Part shown: in pieces, positions 48,430 to 57,596 of the stretch
Layout: each line of letters starts with the position of its first letter
Position numbering within the stretch: the stretch's first letter is position 1
NCBI GenBank assembly: GCA_903813345.2
Contig: CAIIXF020000007.1
Span: 33,262,538-33,326,537 of the forward strand
Reading direction: 5' to 3'
DNA length: 64,000 nt
Origin: Owenia fusiformis
Lineage: Eukaryota; Annelida; Polychaeta; Sabellida; Oweniidae
Program-made: the position numbers and the translations under genes
The notes under the pieces: generated by a model
Databases searched by the model: none
What the model was told of the DNA's origin: nothing
Seen by the model: only the letters and a program-made list of their open reading frames with translations

Positions 48430-49275
48430 AGTAGACAAGACTTTACCGACAAAATTTGAGGACGGAAAATCCAAAATGGCTGCCTAAAAATTTACCCAGA
48501 ATGCCAGATTTTTATACTAAGAACCACCCCTGAAAAACTTGAAATTGATCCGTCACACAGTTAACCAGAAAACATGTAAACAAGACTTTACAGACAAGAT
48601 TTGAGGACAGAAAATCCAAAATGGCTGCCTTGACATTTATCCAGAATGCCCAAAAACTAATCAGATCTAGATTTCCATACTAAGAATCATCCCTGAAAAT
48701 TTGAAATTGATCTACCAAACGGTTCACCTAAAAACGCGTAGACAAGACTTTACGGGCAAGATTTTAAGACGGAAAATCCAAAATGGCTGCCTTGACATTT
48801 ATCCAGAATGCCAAAAAACTATTCAGATCTAGATTTTCATACTGAGAATCATCCCTGAAAATTTCAAATTGATCTACCAAACGGTTCACCTGGAAATGCG
48901 TAGACAAGACTTTACAGACAAGATTTTAGGATGGAAAATCCAAAATGGCTGCCTTGACATTTACCCAGAATGCCCAAAATCTAATCAGATCTAGATTTTC
49001 ATACTGAGAATCATCCCTGAAAATTTGAAATTGATCTACCAAACAGTTCACCTGAAAATGCGTAGACAAGACTTTACAGACAAGATTTTAGGACGGAAAA
49101 TCCAAAATGGCTGCCTTGACATTTACCCAGAATGCCCAAAAACTAATCAGATCTAGATTTTCATACTAAGAATCATCCCTGAAAATTTGAAATTGATTTA
49201 CCAAACGGTTGACCTGAAAACGCGTAGACAAGACTTTACAGACAAGATTTTAGGATGGAAAAATCCAAAATGGCC
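48430..49275. repeat. 162-bp tandem repeat, six units
   Basis: CCAAAATGG recurs at 48471, 48616, 48778, 48940, 49102 and 49265, spaced 145, 162, 162, 162 and 163. Each unit runs GACAAGACTTTACAGACAAG, GACGGAAAATCCAAAATGGC, CCCAGAATGCCCAAAA, AATCAGATCTAGATTTTCAT, then CATCCCTGAAAATTTGAAAT. Degraded partial units (CAAAATGGC at 49484 and 49632) follow. Non-coding. Confidence 0.92.
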
Positions 49276-49699
49276 GACAATAAAAAAGTGATTATGAGTT
49301 TTTGCTGATTTCTTTTTACAAAATTATCACATATAACTACTGTTAACAATAACATAGGCTTTTACAACAAAGTACACCTGAAATTATTTATAAAGCTAAG
49401 AAATAGTTTAAGTATGAAAACTGAAAAACACCATTCAATATGATACAAAGTATTATCGTGCGCTAACTTTTCTTAAAACATTCAAAATGGCTGACATGAC
49501 TGAGCTAACAGGTCCAAAACCTAATCAGATCTAGAATGAAGTGAGCTGAACAAGATATTAAAGTTTTAAAAGCAACTGTGAAGCCGATTTTCTTAAAGTT
49601 TGCAGACAAGGATTTTAGCATTTGACTTCAAAATGGCCGACAGGAAGTAGGTATCGAGTTAATTTTTTTTCATCCACTTCTGTATGCACTCATAAGTTA

Positions 49700-49990
49700 T
49701 CCCTGAAAATTTGAAGGTGATATCTGTAGCGGTTTTGGAGAAAACTGCCGGACGTACGGACAGACAGACGGACAGACAGACGGACGGACGGACGCGCCTA
49801 GGCCGACAATATGGCCCCATACTATGTGGTGGGGACATAATAAAAGGAGATTAAAAAAAAATTGTGGCCGAAAGATAAATAAAAAAGAAAAATCCTTGGG
49901 ACCAATCGGGTTTCGAACCACTGGAAGCTCGATTAAAACCATCAAAGTCCAGCGCCTATATCCATTACTGTAGGTCACAGAGACATGTTA
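49700..49990 (-). repeat. tRNA-derived SINE
   Basis: On the minus strand, from about 49985: GTGACCTACAGTAATGGATA, TAGGCGCTGGACTTTGATGG, CTTCCAGTGGTTCGAAACCC. The GGTTCGAAACC at 49908-49919 is a B-box-like pol III element, and GGCGCTGGACT is usual for tRNA-derived SINE heads. The body reads to ATGTCCCCACCACATAGTAT and GGGGCCATATTGTCGG, then a (GTCC)n tract. It is degraded and not a tRNA gene: no cloverleaf acceptor pairing was seen. Confidence 0.6.
49751..49795. repeat. (GGAC)/(CAGA) microsatellite
   Basis: Run of CGGACAGACAGACGGACAGA and GACGGACGGACGGACG, joining the 162-bp array tail to the SINE body. Confidence 0.9.
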
Positions 49991-50356
49991 GATTAGTGGT
50001 GGAAATTTGAACCTATATTATGAATTTTAGAAAACAGTCGAATCACTGCATAAGATTAATAAAAAATAGTCAATAATCATTTTAATAATATTAAAATATA
50101 TATCTAAGTAAATATTCTAAGCCAAAATCATGATGTAAATCCAGTTTTCATTTAGATAATCTATTTCCTGTTATGATTCGTAAAAAAAACATGGCCTCGA
50201 CAAAATTTTTCTTGCCTCCAAGTTTCAAAATGATATATATCCATGGATCAGTTATTTTTGGCACCTGAACCCATCCTAACAGAAAGGTTAGACTATTTTC
50301 TTGAACAGTATTCCTTGAAATCCCAAATTTCGGTCTCTGAAGTATAAGAAAGTCAC
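49991..50356. other. No feature recognised
   Basis: AT-rich spacer between the SINE and the Tc3-like transposon. Confidence 0.5.
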
Positions 50357-50430
50357 TTTAAATGGATGTAAATTGCTCTGAAATTTGGCACACAAGGACT
50401 TCATTCAATGTGGGATCATCTGGCAAAGTT

Positions 50431-50657
50431 TTAATAATCATAGTCTAATATTGATAGAGTTATGGTTGTTTCAAAATATGCTCCAGATGTCGTCAATTTC
50501 GCTGAAAACAAACTTGCAATGTTCAAGGAAAACTGTTCATACCACGGATGCATTCTTCCCCATGGGTATGGCTCAAATTTTGCAGCCATTGCTTGTTGGA
50601 GTTCTGCAATTGCGGTAGGGTTATTTTCATACACATTATCCTTTAAATAACCCCATA
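50431..50657 (-). pseudogene. Transposase C-terminal part (Tc3-like)
   Basis: Minus strand: IWGYLKDNVYENNPTAIAEL, QQAMAAKFEPYPWGRMHPWY. WGYLK.KVY.N.P..I.EL is the conserved C-terminal block of Tc3/mariner-like transposases. Continues the frame that is broken by the nested element. Confidence 0.82.
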
Positions 50658-51305
50658 TACAAGGGCCGATCAAAATGTTTCTTACCGTTGGCTCTCAATT
50701 TTATAATAAGGGGAGTTGGATGCTCAAACTTTTACATAAGACAGGGTAGTAAGTGTGCTTCATTTAAATTGGTTCATTGGTAGTGACACAGAGTCCATAC
50801 ATATTTTCAATGATTGAATAAGGTGGAGCAGCGTTTTTTATAAAAAAAATTGTGCTCAGCTGCAGTTTTGGAATTTTCTAACACTAATGAAACTAACTAA
50901 TGAAATCTGTCAACAGACTGTAGTTTAATCATGTTTAATTAGTTATTATGCTAATATTCATTCTCATTCAAAATATTCAACCCCAGTTGTAATGCACTTC
51001 CTATATCTGTCCACTCGATCCAAAAACACATGTTTAAGGCCTTCGTATGAGAGGTTTGAGACATGTCGGTAAATTTCCAGAACCACAACTCGGCAGATAT
51101 TTTATAGTTATAACGCTACTCCACCTTACTTTGTCATTGAAAATATGAATTGACTCTGTGTCACTACCAATAAACCAATTTATATGAAACTCGTACAGTT
51201 TCAAGCAAACTAACTATCCTGTCTCATGTTAAAGTTTTAGCTTCCAACTCCTCTTATTCTAAAATTGAGAGCCAACGGTAAGAAACTTTTTGATCGGCCC
51301 TTGTA
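50658..51305. mobile_element. TA-flanked TIR element nested in the Tc3-like transposase
   Basis: Ends TACAAGGGCCGATCAAAATG and the complement of TACAAGGGCCGATCAAAAAG. Arms match about 200 bp (CTTACCGTTGGCTCTCAATT; TTGGTAGTGACACAGAGTC). TA on each side. It cuts the transposase between LTS and WGYLK; joining the flanks gives LTSIWGYLK in one frame. Confidence 0.88.
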
Positions 51306-51314
51306 TAGAAGTCA

Positions 51315-51725
51315 GGGGCATTAAGACAAGACTGTGGGATGACCATGGGTTCTCCATCCTAGGAGAGATAATCTTCTCATAGAAATGACTATTGAGCCAG
51401 GCTATGCCATCATTAGAAGTGTGAGGAGTAGCTCCATCCTTCTAGAACCACTGTTCTTGTCTATTGAAGCCTCTATGTTACTCTAGAACTTCTTGGGAAT
51501 GCCAATATTGCGCTGTGTGTTAACAGTAACAGTGTTGCCATTATCAACCTCAAACCAAAAGGGGCTGATGATTTCATGTTTGGAAATTGGCAGCCCAAGC
51601 TGTGCATTTAACAGAATGAAGGGGCCTTTGAAGCACTTCATCTGGAATTTGTGATCCCAGAACACATTATTTCTTGAGTTTACATGTTCAGAATGAAGGG
51701 AATGTGATTCATCCGAAAACCTAAC
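51315..51725 (-). pseudogene. Transposase DDE region (Tc3-like), first part
   Basis: Minus strand reads RFSDESHSLHSEHVNSRNNV, FWDHKF, ISKHEIISPFWFEVDNGNTV, TVNTQRNIGIPKKF, then after frame breaks WF.KDGATPHTSNDGIAWLN and ENPWSSHSLVLMPLTS. These match the FTDEAHF, GPFWFEDDNG, WFQQDGATPHT and WPPHSPDLNPL blocks of Tc3/IS630-like transposases. The last-acid region and several residues are altered. Inactive. Confidence 0.8.
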
Positions 51726-51989
51726 ACTGGAAATGGACGACATTTGGAGCATATTTTGGAACAACCATAACTCTATCAATATAAGACTATGATTATTGAA
51801 ACTTTGCCAAGGGATCCCACATTGAATGAAGTCCTTGTGTGCCAAACTTCAGAGCAATTAACCTTCATTTAAGAAAAATATTGAAGAAATGGAGGGTCGC
51901 ATTTTTTTATATTGGCTGCGTACTCTACATGTACTCTACTCTCATGCTGGCATGTGGACAAAATTAAGCTCATATGGTTACGTTTGTAG

Positions 51990-52175
51990 GTGCCATGCAT
52001 CAAGGAGGCACGTGGTGAAGGTCTCATTCACCGGGTAACTTATTTTCAATGTCAAATGATTGCTTTTTTAATGCTTAACAGAGATTATAAGTATCAATCT
52101 ATTTTGCAGGTATACAGTATGTCAGGCTTTAATGAGAACATTTCTGCTGTTGTAACAGCTCCATATCTACTATGG
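51990..52175 (+). CDS. Possible exon pair of an unidentified gene
   Basis: An acceptor-like GTTTGTAG ends at 51989. Then VPCIKEARGEGLIHR (45 nt) runs to a donor-like GTAACT at 52035. ATTTTGCAG ends at 52109, followed by VYSMSGFNENISAVVTAPYL, LW. The 75-nt middle is in frame and has no stop, so it could be retained or spliced. Composition looks coding but no family is recognised. Plus strand, convergent with the nephrocystin-3-like gene. Confidence 0.3.
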
Positions 52176-52315
52176 TTTGTGAGATTCATCAGCTAGAGCT
52201 ATCCAAATAGGATGATGGATAGTAGATTTGTCAATCGACAGTAGAATAAGTCTCCTCATTGGAGCTTTTTCTTGATTGCATGCAATATTACATGACATTC
52301 ACCTCTCCCACATCT
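52165..52315 (-). pseudogene. Decayed duplicate of the nphp3-like terminal exon
   Basis: Aligns with 52368-52500: ATCAGCTAGAGCTATCCA here against ATCAGCTCGAGCTGTCCA there, GATGATGGATAGTAGATTTG against GATGATTGATAGTAGGTCTG, and TTGATTGCATGCAATATTAC against TTGAATGCACTCTACTGTAC. Indels and stops remove coding ability. Confidence 0.7.
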
Positions 52316-52378
52316 CTCCTTTCAGTATAAAATATAAGCTAAAATAAGGCCTAAGCGAGGCTTGCCTTATGAGACTCA

Positions 52379-52558
52379 TCAGCTCGAGCTGTCCACATGT
52401 GATGATTGATAGTAGGTCTGTTGATGCAGCATTTTGACAGTTGAATTCGTTTCCTCACTTGAGCTGTTCCTTGAATGCACTCTACTGTACTTGACACTGC
52501 CATCCTCCTTGATGTCTGTGGCTCTTTTGTACAATTTGGCAGCTGTTTCATAGTCGCC
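52379..52558 (-). CDS. nphp3: Nephrocystin-3-like gene, terminal coding exon
   Basis: Minus strand, acceptor TTATTCCAG just above 52558, phase 0, stop TGA at 52379-52381. Encodes GDYETAAKLYKRATDIKEDG (second half of the last TPR), then a polar tail with SRVHSRNSSSEETNS. NPHP3 ends the same way: a last TPR reading GDFEKAAELYKRAMEIKEA-like, then a Ser-rich tail around RHSSS. NPHP3 is a ciliary inversin-compartment protein. Only the C-terminus is in view; earlier exons would lie at higher coordinates, beyond the retrotransposon. Kinesin light chain is the main alternative, but the tail fits NPHP3 better. Confidence 0.72.
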   Translation of the reverse strand, partial: GDYETAAKLYKRATDIKEDGSVKYSRVHSRNSSSEETNSTVKMLHQQTYYQSSHVDSSS

Positions 52559-52816
52559 CTGGAATAACATATGTCACACTGAAGAATAACATGTCACAAT
52601 ATTTATATATAAACAGCACTGCTGAACCACCTCTTTAAGTTGAAAACCTCAAGAGAAACTTTTATACACTTTTTTTTAATTTGTTCATAATAATTTTGCT
52701 GATTGGCTGAGAATGAAAGGGGTCTTAGATCACCTATCCCCTTAATATTGAAAATGTAAAATCATGAAAACCCTAATTGCACTCCTTGATACCCTTTATT
52801 TAATCTAGGGACCTAC

Positions 52817-52942
52817 CTGATGATATTTTAGCAGGGCCAGATTGCGTAATGTTTCTGCTACTCTGGGATGATGGGTACCAAAACTCTGCTCATAGATTGT
52901 CAAAGCTTTCTCATACAGTGGTAAGGCTTCACCATATTTGTT
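52817..52942 (-). CDS. nphp3: Nephrocystin-3-like gene, penultimate coding exon (one TPR)
   Basis: Minus strand, acceptor CATTTTAG above 52942 and donor GTAGGT below 52817; exactly 126 nt (42 codons), phase 0-0. Encodes [42 protein letters not shown]. This is one 42-residue TPR of the kinesin-light-chain/NPHP3 type ([12 protein letters not shown].I.E...G..HP.VA.TL.NLA). It joins directly to GDYETAAKLY in the next exon. One exon per repeat suggests TPR exon duplication in the gene's history. Confidence 0.8.
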
Positions 52943-53100
52943 CTAAAATGACGATGGATATAACTGTAAACTAGTAAAAAGAAAGCAGACTAGAGGAAAA
53001 ACCAATTAACTGATTTTCCAATATTTTCACAAAGATTTTCAATTTTTCCAATAAACACTAGAAGCCGGATGCCAACTGTCACAAAAATTGGAGACCATAA

Positions 53101-53121
53101 CAGATGACCTTGACCTTTGAC
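53101..53121 (+). promoter_or_regulatory. Triple TGACCT half-site
   Basis: TGACCTTGACCTTTGACCTT: three nuclear-receptor-type half-sites, adjacent with 0 and 1 bp between them (on the minus strand AAGGTCAAAGGTCAAGGTCA). Lies in or upstream of the nphp3-like intron. May be chance or repeat-derived. Confidence 0.3.
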
Positions 53122-53387
53122 CTTTTCTTTTGAAGTATGTATTTTGTGATTAAATATACCTAAATTTGAATCCAAAAAATCATTTTGAAAAATCCACATT
53201 TTTAACATTTTAGAGGTCACTGAAGGTCAAATATCAAATCTGAGGTCAGATATGGAATCCTGGCAATTTGTAGACAATTGTTAAAAATAAAAAATGTATC
53301 AGATTGAAGCAAGATGAAAAATGACCTATTTTTACAGTTTTTGATGTAAAATATCTCAAAAACTGTAAATATAATGCTGACATACAT

Positions 53388-53890
53388 CAGGCCTGTCAAC
53401 TGTCCCGCAATTTGCGTATTTGTCACGCATTTGCTGAAGAATTTGAAGTCACGCCAGTTATTTTTGCGTGACAGAAAATGTCACGCAAATACGCATTTTA
53501 CCTGGTAATTGTCAAGCAAAGATATTTCTGTAGAAAAATTTCTAAAAAAGATCGTCTACACAGCAAAAATACGAACGCCGGAAAAAAGTACGCATTTCGT
53601 TCGGACTTTTCACGCGAATTACGTATATGTCACGCATTCCGTTCGAAATGTTCTGTACCTCCCCCCCCCCCCCCCCCCCCCCCCCGTTGACGGATGTTTG
53701 AAACGCGAGCGTAGCGAGGGCGAAAAATTTGAGGTGTTCAAAATTTGGCAAGATGTAATAAAATTTAAACCAAGGTGTTCAAAATTTGGATCAAGGTGTT
53801 CAGATTTGGACCAAGGTGTCCACATTTTCAGGGGAGGTGTTCAACATTTCCAAGTCACTCATGTTTGGTCTTCCCAAGTTGACAGGCCTG
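53388..53890. mobile_element. hAT-like MITE (503 bp) with CATACAT target duplication
   Basis: TIRs CAGGCCTGTCAACT and complement, flanked by direct CATACAT at 53381-53387 and 53891-53897 (7 bp seen; hAT elements make 8 bp). A C25 run is at 53661-53685. Its open frames, including a poly-Pro one, are translations of low-complexity DNA. Confidence 0.8.
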
Positions 53891-53897
53891 CATACAT

Positions 53898-54493
53898 ATA
53901 TGCATAGTGAGAAATTTGTAGAAAATACTTTAATCTCGTTAAAATCTCGCAAGAAATAACTAATAAAAAACGGTAACTCAACGGAGTAACCAATGGGTTT
54001 TACATAACTACAAGTTATGTGTAGGTTATTTTAAATTTATGTGTATGTTATGGGGACACATTATTTGCCCATAACCTACACATGACTTGCACATTGCCAA
54101 TACATAATGGGCCCATTACACTCCCATTATCTACACATAACATGCACATTGCCTGTACAAAATGTACACATATTTTACCAGCCAGTGACATTGTCAGGGT
54201 CAATCGAGCCAAATAATATTTCTTAATTATTATAAGGTGATTTTGTGCAAACACTGCCAACATTTAGCCCTCAATTTAAAAAAGTAAAGATTCTAATGTG
54301 TAAGAAAGACATGAATTTTCAATATTCATAAAACATGTACCGATTGTTTCAATGAAACTTTACTGAAAGAAAGATTATTGGTATCCAATTTTAGATTTAG
54401 ATGTCTAAAACACAACAGGATAGATCATCAGAAACACAACAGTTTTATGAGTTTTAATAGTTTTATGAGATTTTTGGGAAAATATCTGAAATA
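53898..54493. other. No gene; short inverted and direct repeats at 54010-54170
   Basis: TTATGTGTAGGTTAT at 54016 faces CATAACCTACACATG at 54070, and TACACATAACATGCACATTG (54132) echoes CTACACATGACTTGCACATT (54077). Otherwise unremarkable AT-rich sequence. Confidence 0.5.
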
Positions 54494-54908
54494 CAGGGTG
54501 GTCAAAAAATGGAAACCCTGCATTTTCCTTATATCTTTGTCACTTTAAGGAATTTCTCCCTGATATTTCACACATTTGTACATCATTCAATATCCTACCC
54601 ACCCTACCATATTTCATGACCATCAGACTGATAGTCACAATTTGACAGCACTTTGAATAACATGCTTCAGATTTGGCCGTTATCGCGCTGTAGGCAAAAC
54701 AGCACAGTTGTCAATGACCCGAATGCATTCCTCAGCAGGTACGGCCTGAATGACACAAATGATCTCACTTTTGAGGTTTGCAGCTGTCCTGAGGTCATTC
54801 TCATATACTCTATCTCTGCCGTATCCCCACAGGTAGGGACATTTTAGACGATGAGTACAGGTTTCCCCACAACGCAATAGTGGCTACTGGGCATGTTCTT
54901 TAAAGTAG
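54494..54908 (-). mobile_element. Tc-like transposon, left part, interrupted by the LTR retrotransposon
   Basis: Begins ACAGGGTGGTCAAAAAATGG, a mariner-type terminus. The minus strand at 54830-54680 encodes YLWGYGRDRVYENDLRTAAN, LKSEIICVIQAVPAEECIRV, IDNCA, which is the WGYLKDxVY...V..NFARR block of Tc3/mariner-like transposase C-termini. Its other end is beyond the LTR element (63932 onward). Confidence 0.8.
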
Positions 54909-55355
54909 TGTAACGGAATTTTAAATGTAAAATTTTTGATTTTTGATAAAGTGCTGTATTTTTGTACATTAGGTAATTATTACACTTGGAAAGTAATTTC
55001 CCATTGAGATTATTAAGATTTATAAATGTAGTATCATTTGCAGCACTTAGGTTGTACTTACAGAGGTGAAATAGTTCACATGTTTTATTTATTTGATCAC
55101 GATTTTGTTTATGTTGATCGGGCAGTCTTATCTGGCAGTCTAATTTGTAGATGATCGGTAGTCTAACATGACAACTTTATTATTTTACTTCCTGCTTTTG
55201 ATTCGAGTGAATCGAAGTGAAATTAGACTAGATGGTGGTTAATTACTGTTATATTTCTTGAGTCAATATTATAATCTTGCTGTATGATCAATATTGAAGC
55301 GAAATATGGCGTAAGTAAGCTGTAATTCACAGTTGAAATCTTGTACGAAAATCGA

Positions 55356-55378
55356 TGACGTCATGGGGCCTATATAAG
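55356..55378 (+). promoter_or_regulatory. LTR core promoter: CRE plus TATA box
   Basis: TGACGTCA (full palindromic CRE) at 55356-55363, then TATATAAG at 55371-55378. The 3' LTR has the same at 61761-61783. The diverged LTR keeps TGACGTCA and CTATAAAG in the same spacing. Transcription would start near 55400. Confidence 0.75.
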
Positions 55379-55890
55379 TATCTCGCTGTTGAAGGATCGT
55401 CAGTGCGATGCCAGATGTTGTCGAGGAAGGACCTCCAGAGCGGAATTTCGGGAAACAGCTAAAATTTTCTAAGTTTTATAGAACTTAGTTGATTTTGTGG
55501 TCTTGAAGCTATACGTTTGCAGTATACACATGAAGATAGAAGCTGTACCTTAGTAGAATACATCTGATGAGCCAAGCTATACGTTTGCAGTATACAAGGG
55601 CAGATTGAAGAAACTAAGTGTGAGGAACTTAGTTTATTTTGGAGATTGGAATTTTGGGAAAAACTTTGATGCAACTAAGTGTGTGAGACTTAGTTTATTT
55701 ACCGCACTGGAAGTAAGGGAGATCTACAAGACTGGACAAAACTTCAACAGGGTGAAGCTATCCCCAGCGCAAAGCATTAGACGTATTGTCCAGCCTTCAT
55801 AGACTGAGAGGAAATGCTGACATAACTTGTGTTTGAGAAACAAGCTATTTTGATCATCAAGGAACTTAGACGATTTACAACATTATTGGA

Positions 55891-56102
55891 CTTAGTCAGT
55901 ATTTGGTGAAACATTATTTTGGACTTTGTTATTTTTGGAGATAGAAATATTTAACTTAGAATATTTTAACATCAGTATAACTTAGTATGAAATTAACTTA
56001 GTCAATATTTGGTGAAACATTATTTTGGACTTTGTTGTTTTTGGAAAGAGAAATATTGAACTTAGAATATTTTAATATCAGTATCACTTAACATTAAATG
56101 AA
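55891..56102 (+). repeat. 106-bp tandem duplication in the LTR leader
   Basis: CTTAGTCA(G/A)TATTTGGTG begins at 55891 and 55997, and a third start (CTTAGTCATTTT) is at 56103. Repeated in the 3' LTR at +6405. Confidence 0.88.
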
Positions 56103-56281
56103 CTTAGTCATTTTAGAGGTCAAATATTTCACTTGTTATCTTTTTGCATATGTTGTTGTGTGCATGCTATATTTGTAGGTAGCCTGATTATTTAATTGTG
56201 AAGGAAGTAGGCTACATAGACTTAACAGTTGATGCCGTGAATTAGACGTCCCTGGACTTGGTAGATTGAAGATTGTGATAG

Positions 56282-56570
56282 TTTGACTTATACATTTACA
56301 GAGAAGAGGTTCTGGGACTTAGCAGTTTATTCAACGAGATATTTTGACTTTGATGATTTTGGGTCATTGAAGTTAGAATATACATCTACATAGAAGAGGT
56401 TCCAGGACTTAGCAGTTTATTCAACGAGATATTTTGACTTTGATGATTTTGGGTCATTGAAGTTAGAATATACATCTACAGAGAGGACGTTCTAGGACTT
56501 AGCAGATTATCCAGCGAGATATTTTGACTTTGATGATTTTGTGTCATTGAAGTTAGAATATACATCTACA
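56282..56570 (+). repeat. 90-bp tandem repeat in the LTR leader, three units
   Basis: GGACTTAGCAG recurs at 90-bp spacing (ACTTAG at 56317, 56407 and 56497), each followed by GAGATATTTTGACTTTGATG and TCATTGAAGTTAGAATATAC. Confidence 0.9.
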
Positions 56571-57100
56571 TTGAGGAGGATCCAGGTGATAGCCATGTAC
56601 AAAACTGATAGTTTGACTTAGATTATTTCACATAATCAAAGTTGAATTATACTACAACTTAGAGAGGAGGATCCAGGACTTAGGAGTTTACACAACTGAT
56701 AGTTTGACTTAGATTATTTCACATAATCAAAGTTGAATTATAATACAACACAGTGAAGAGGATCCAGGAGATAGCCGTTTACAGAGCCGATAGTTTAACT
56801 TAGATTATTTTACATAATCAAAGTTGAATTATACTACAACCCAGAGAGGAGGATCCAGGAGATAGCCATTTACCGAGCCGATAGTTGACTTGATGATTTT
56901 ACATTATCAAAGTTGAATTATACTACAACCCATAAGGAGGATCCATGAGATAGCCGTTTACGGAGCAATAGTTTGACTTAGGATCCAGGAGATAGCCATT
57001 TACCGAGCTGATAGTTTGACTTAGATGATTTCACATCATCAAACTTGAATCATACTACATTACATAGAAGAGGATCCAGGAGATTACTATTTCAGGTTCA
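56571..57100 (+). repeat. 91-bp tandem repeat in the LTR leader, about six units
   Basis: GGATCC recurs at 56578, 56669, 56760, 56851, 56939, 56981 and 57072: a 91-bp period with one shortened unit. Each carries GATAGCC..TTAC, GATAGTTTGACTTAGAT and ATCAAAGTTGAATTATACTA. Confidence 0.9.
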
Positions 57101-57527
57101 AGATACAAGTACAATACAAGACGTACAAGTGTTACAACATATAGGAACTTTTAATATTGGAGATACAACAGTGTATATATTAGTGATTATTATTAGTTTA
57201 TATGGACTCTGGATATTGTTTTATTAGTGATAAATATTAGCTTATATGGACTTTTGAGTTGTGAGTTTGAGAGAGATATTAAAATCGTAACACTTTTAAC
57301 ATTCATACTTGAAATTTAATGTAGATCTTTATTTGGGCTTATAAACGCCACAATATACTGTTTTATATTTTATATTTAATTGTGTATGTCTGTTTAATTC
57401 TTTAGGGACAATCGCACATTTAACGTGTGCCGTGTAACTCACCAAGTAAACACCGTTTACTAAACAGTGGGCCTATTATTAGCCACGCTACCACGTATAT
57501 CCACAAAAATAGGCCAAACTGTTACAT

Positions 57528-57541
57528 TGGTGGCAGCGGTG
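57528..57541 (+). other. Primer binding site, tRNA-Leu type
   Basis: TGGTGGCAGCGGTG, one base after the LTR, is complementary to the 3' end of a tRNA-Leu (CACCGCTGCCA plus CCA). GTTGGGATT follows; the tRNA complement would read GGGATT, so pairing is interrupted by a 2-nt insertion. Confidence 0.82.
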
Positions 57542-57596
57542 TTGGGATTGACTATTCTGAGGAATTGAACCAGAGGCACATTATAGCCCATTAAAG

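Larger units (their letters stand above)
50357..51868 (-). mobile_element. Tc3-like (IS630/Tc1/mariner) transposon relic with another element nested in it
   Basis: Inverted arms of about 130 bp (50365-50490 and 51740-51865; TTTGGCACACAAGGACTTCA and its complement TGAAGTCCTTGTGTGCCAAA) bound a minus-strand transposase relic. The right arm duplicates the sequence normally at the 3' end of the gene, and the transposase N-terminal region is absent, so it is an internally rearranged, non-autonomous copy. Confidence 0.82.
54909..57526 (+). repeat. 5' LTR (2618 bp)
   Basis: TG...CA bounded, unusually long. The first 0.5 kb is the U3-like promoter part, shared with the old LTR at 47.2 kb. The remaining 2.1 kb is a string of tandem blocks rich in ACTTAG. 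Ends immediately before the PBS. Confidence 0.95.

Noticed and set aside
49697-49978. 93-codon minus-strand frame with PSVCPSVCP
   Set aside because: Translation of the (GGAC)n microsatellite and SINE.
49890-49990. Functional tRNA gene
   Set aside because: A B-box-like GGTTCGAAACC is present, but there is no acceptor-stem pairing and a diverged A box; better explained as a SINE head.
53478-53907. Poly-proline and poly-glycine proteins
   Set aside because: They are translations of the C25 run inside a MITE.
57045-57227. 60-codon frame with a hydrophobic end in each LTR, possible accessory or env-like peptide
   Set aside because: It overlaps tandem leader repeats, is short, and shows no signal peptide or family motif.
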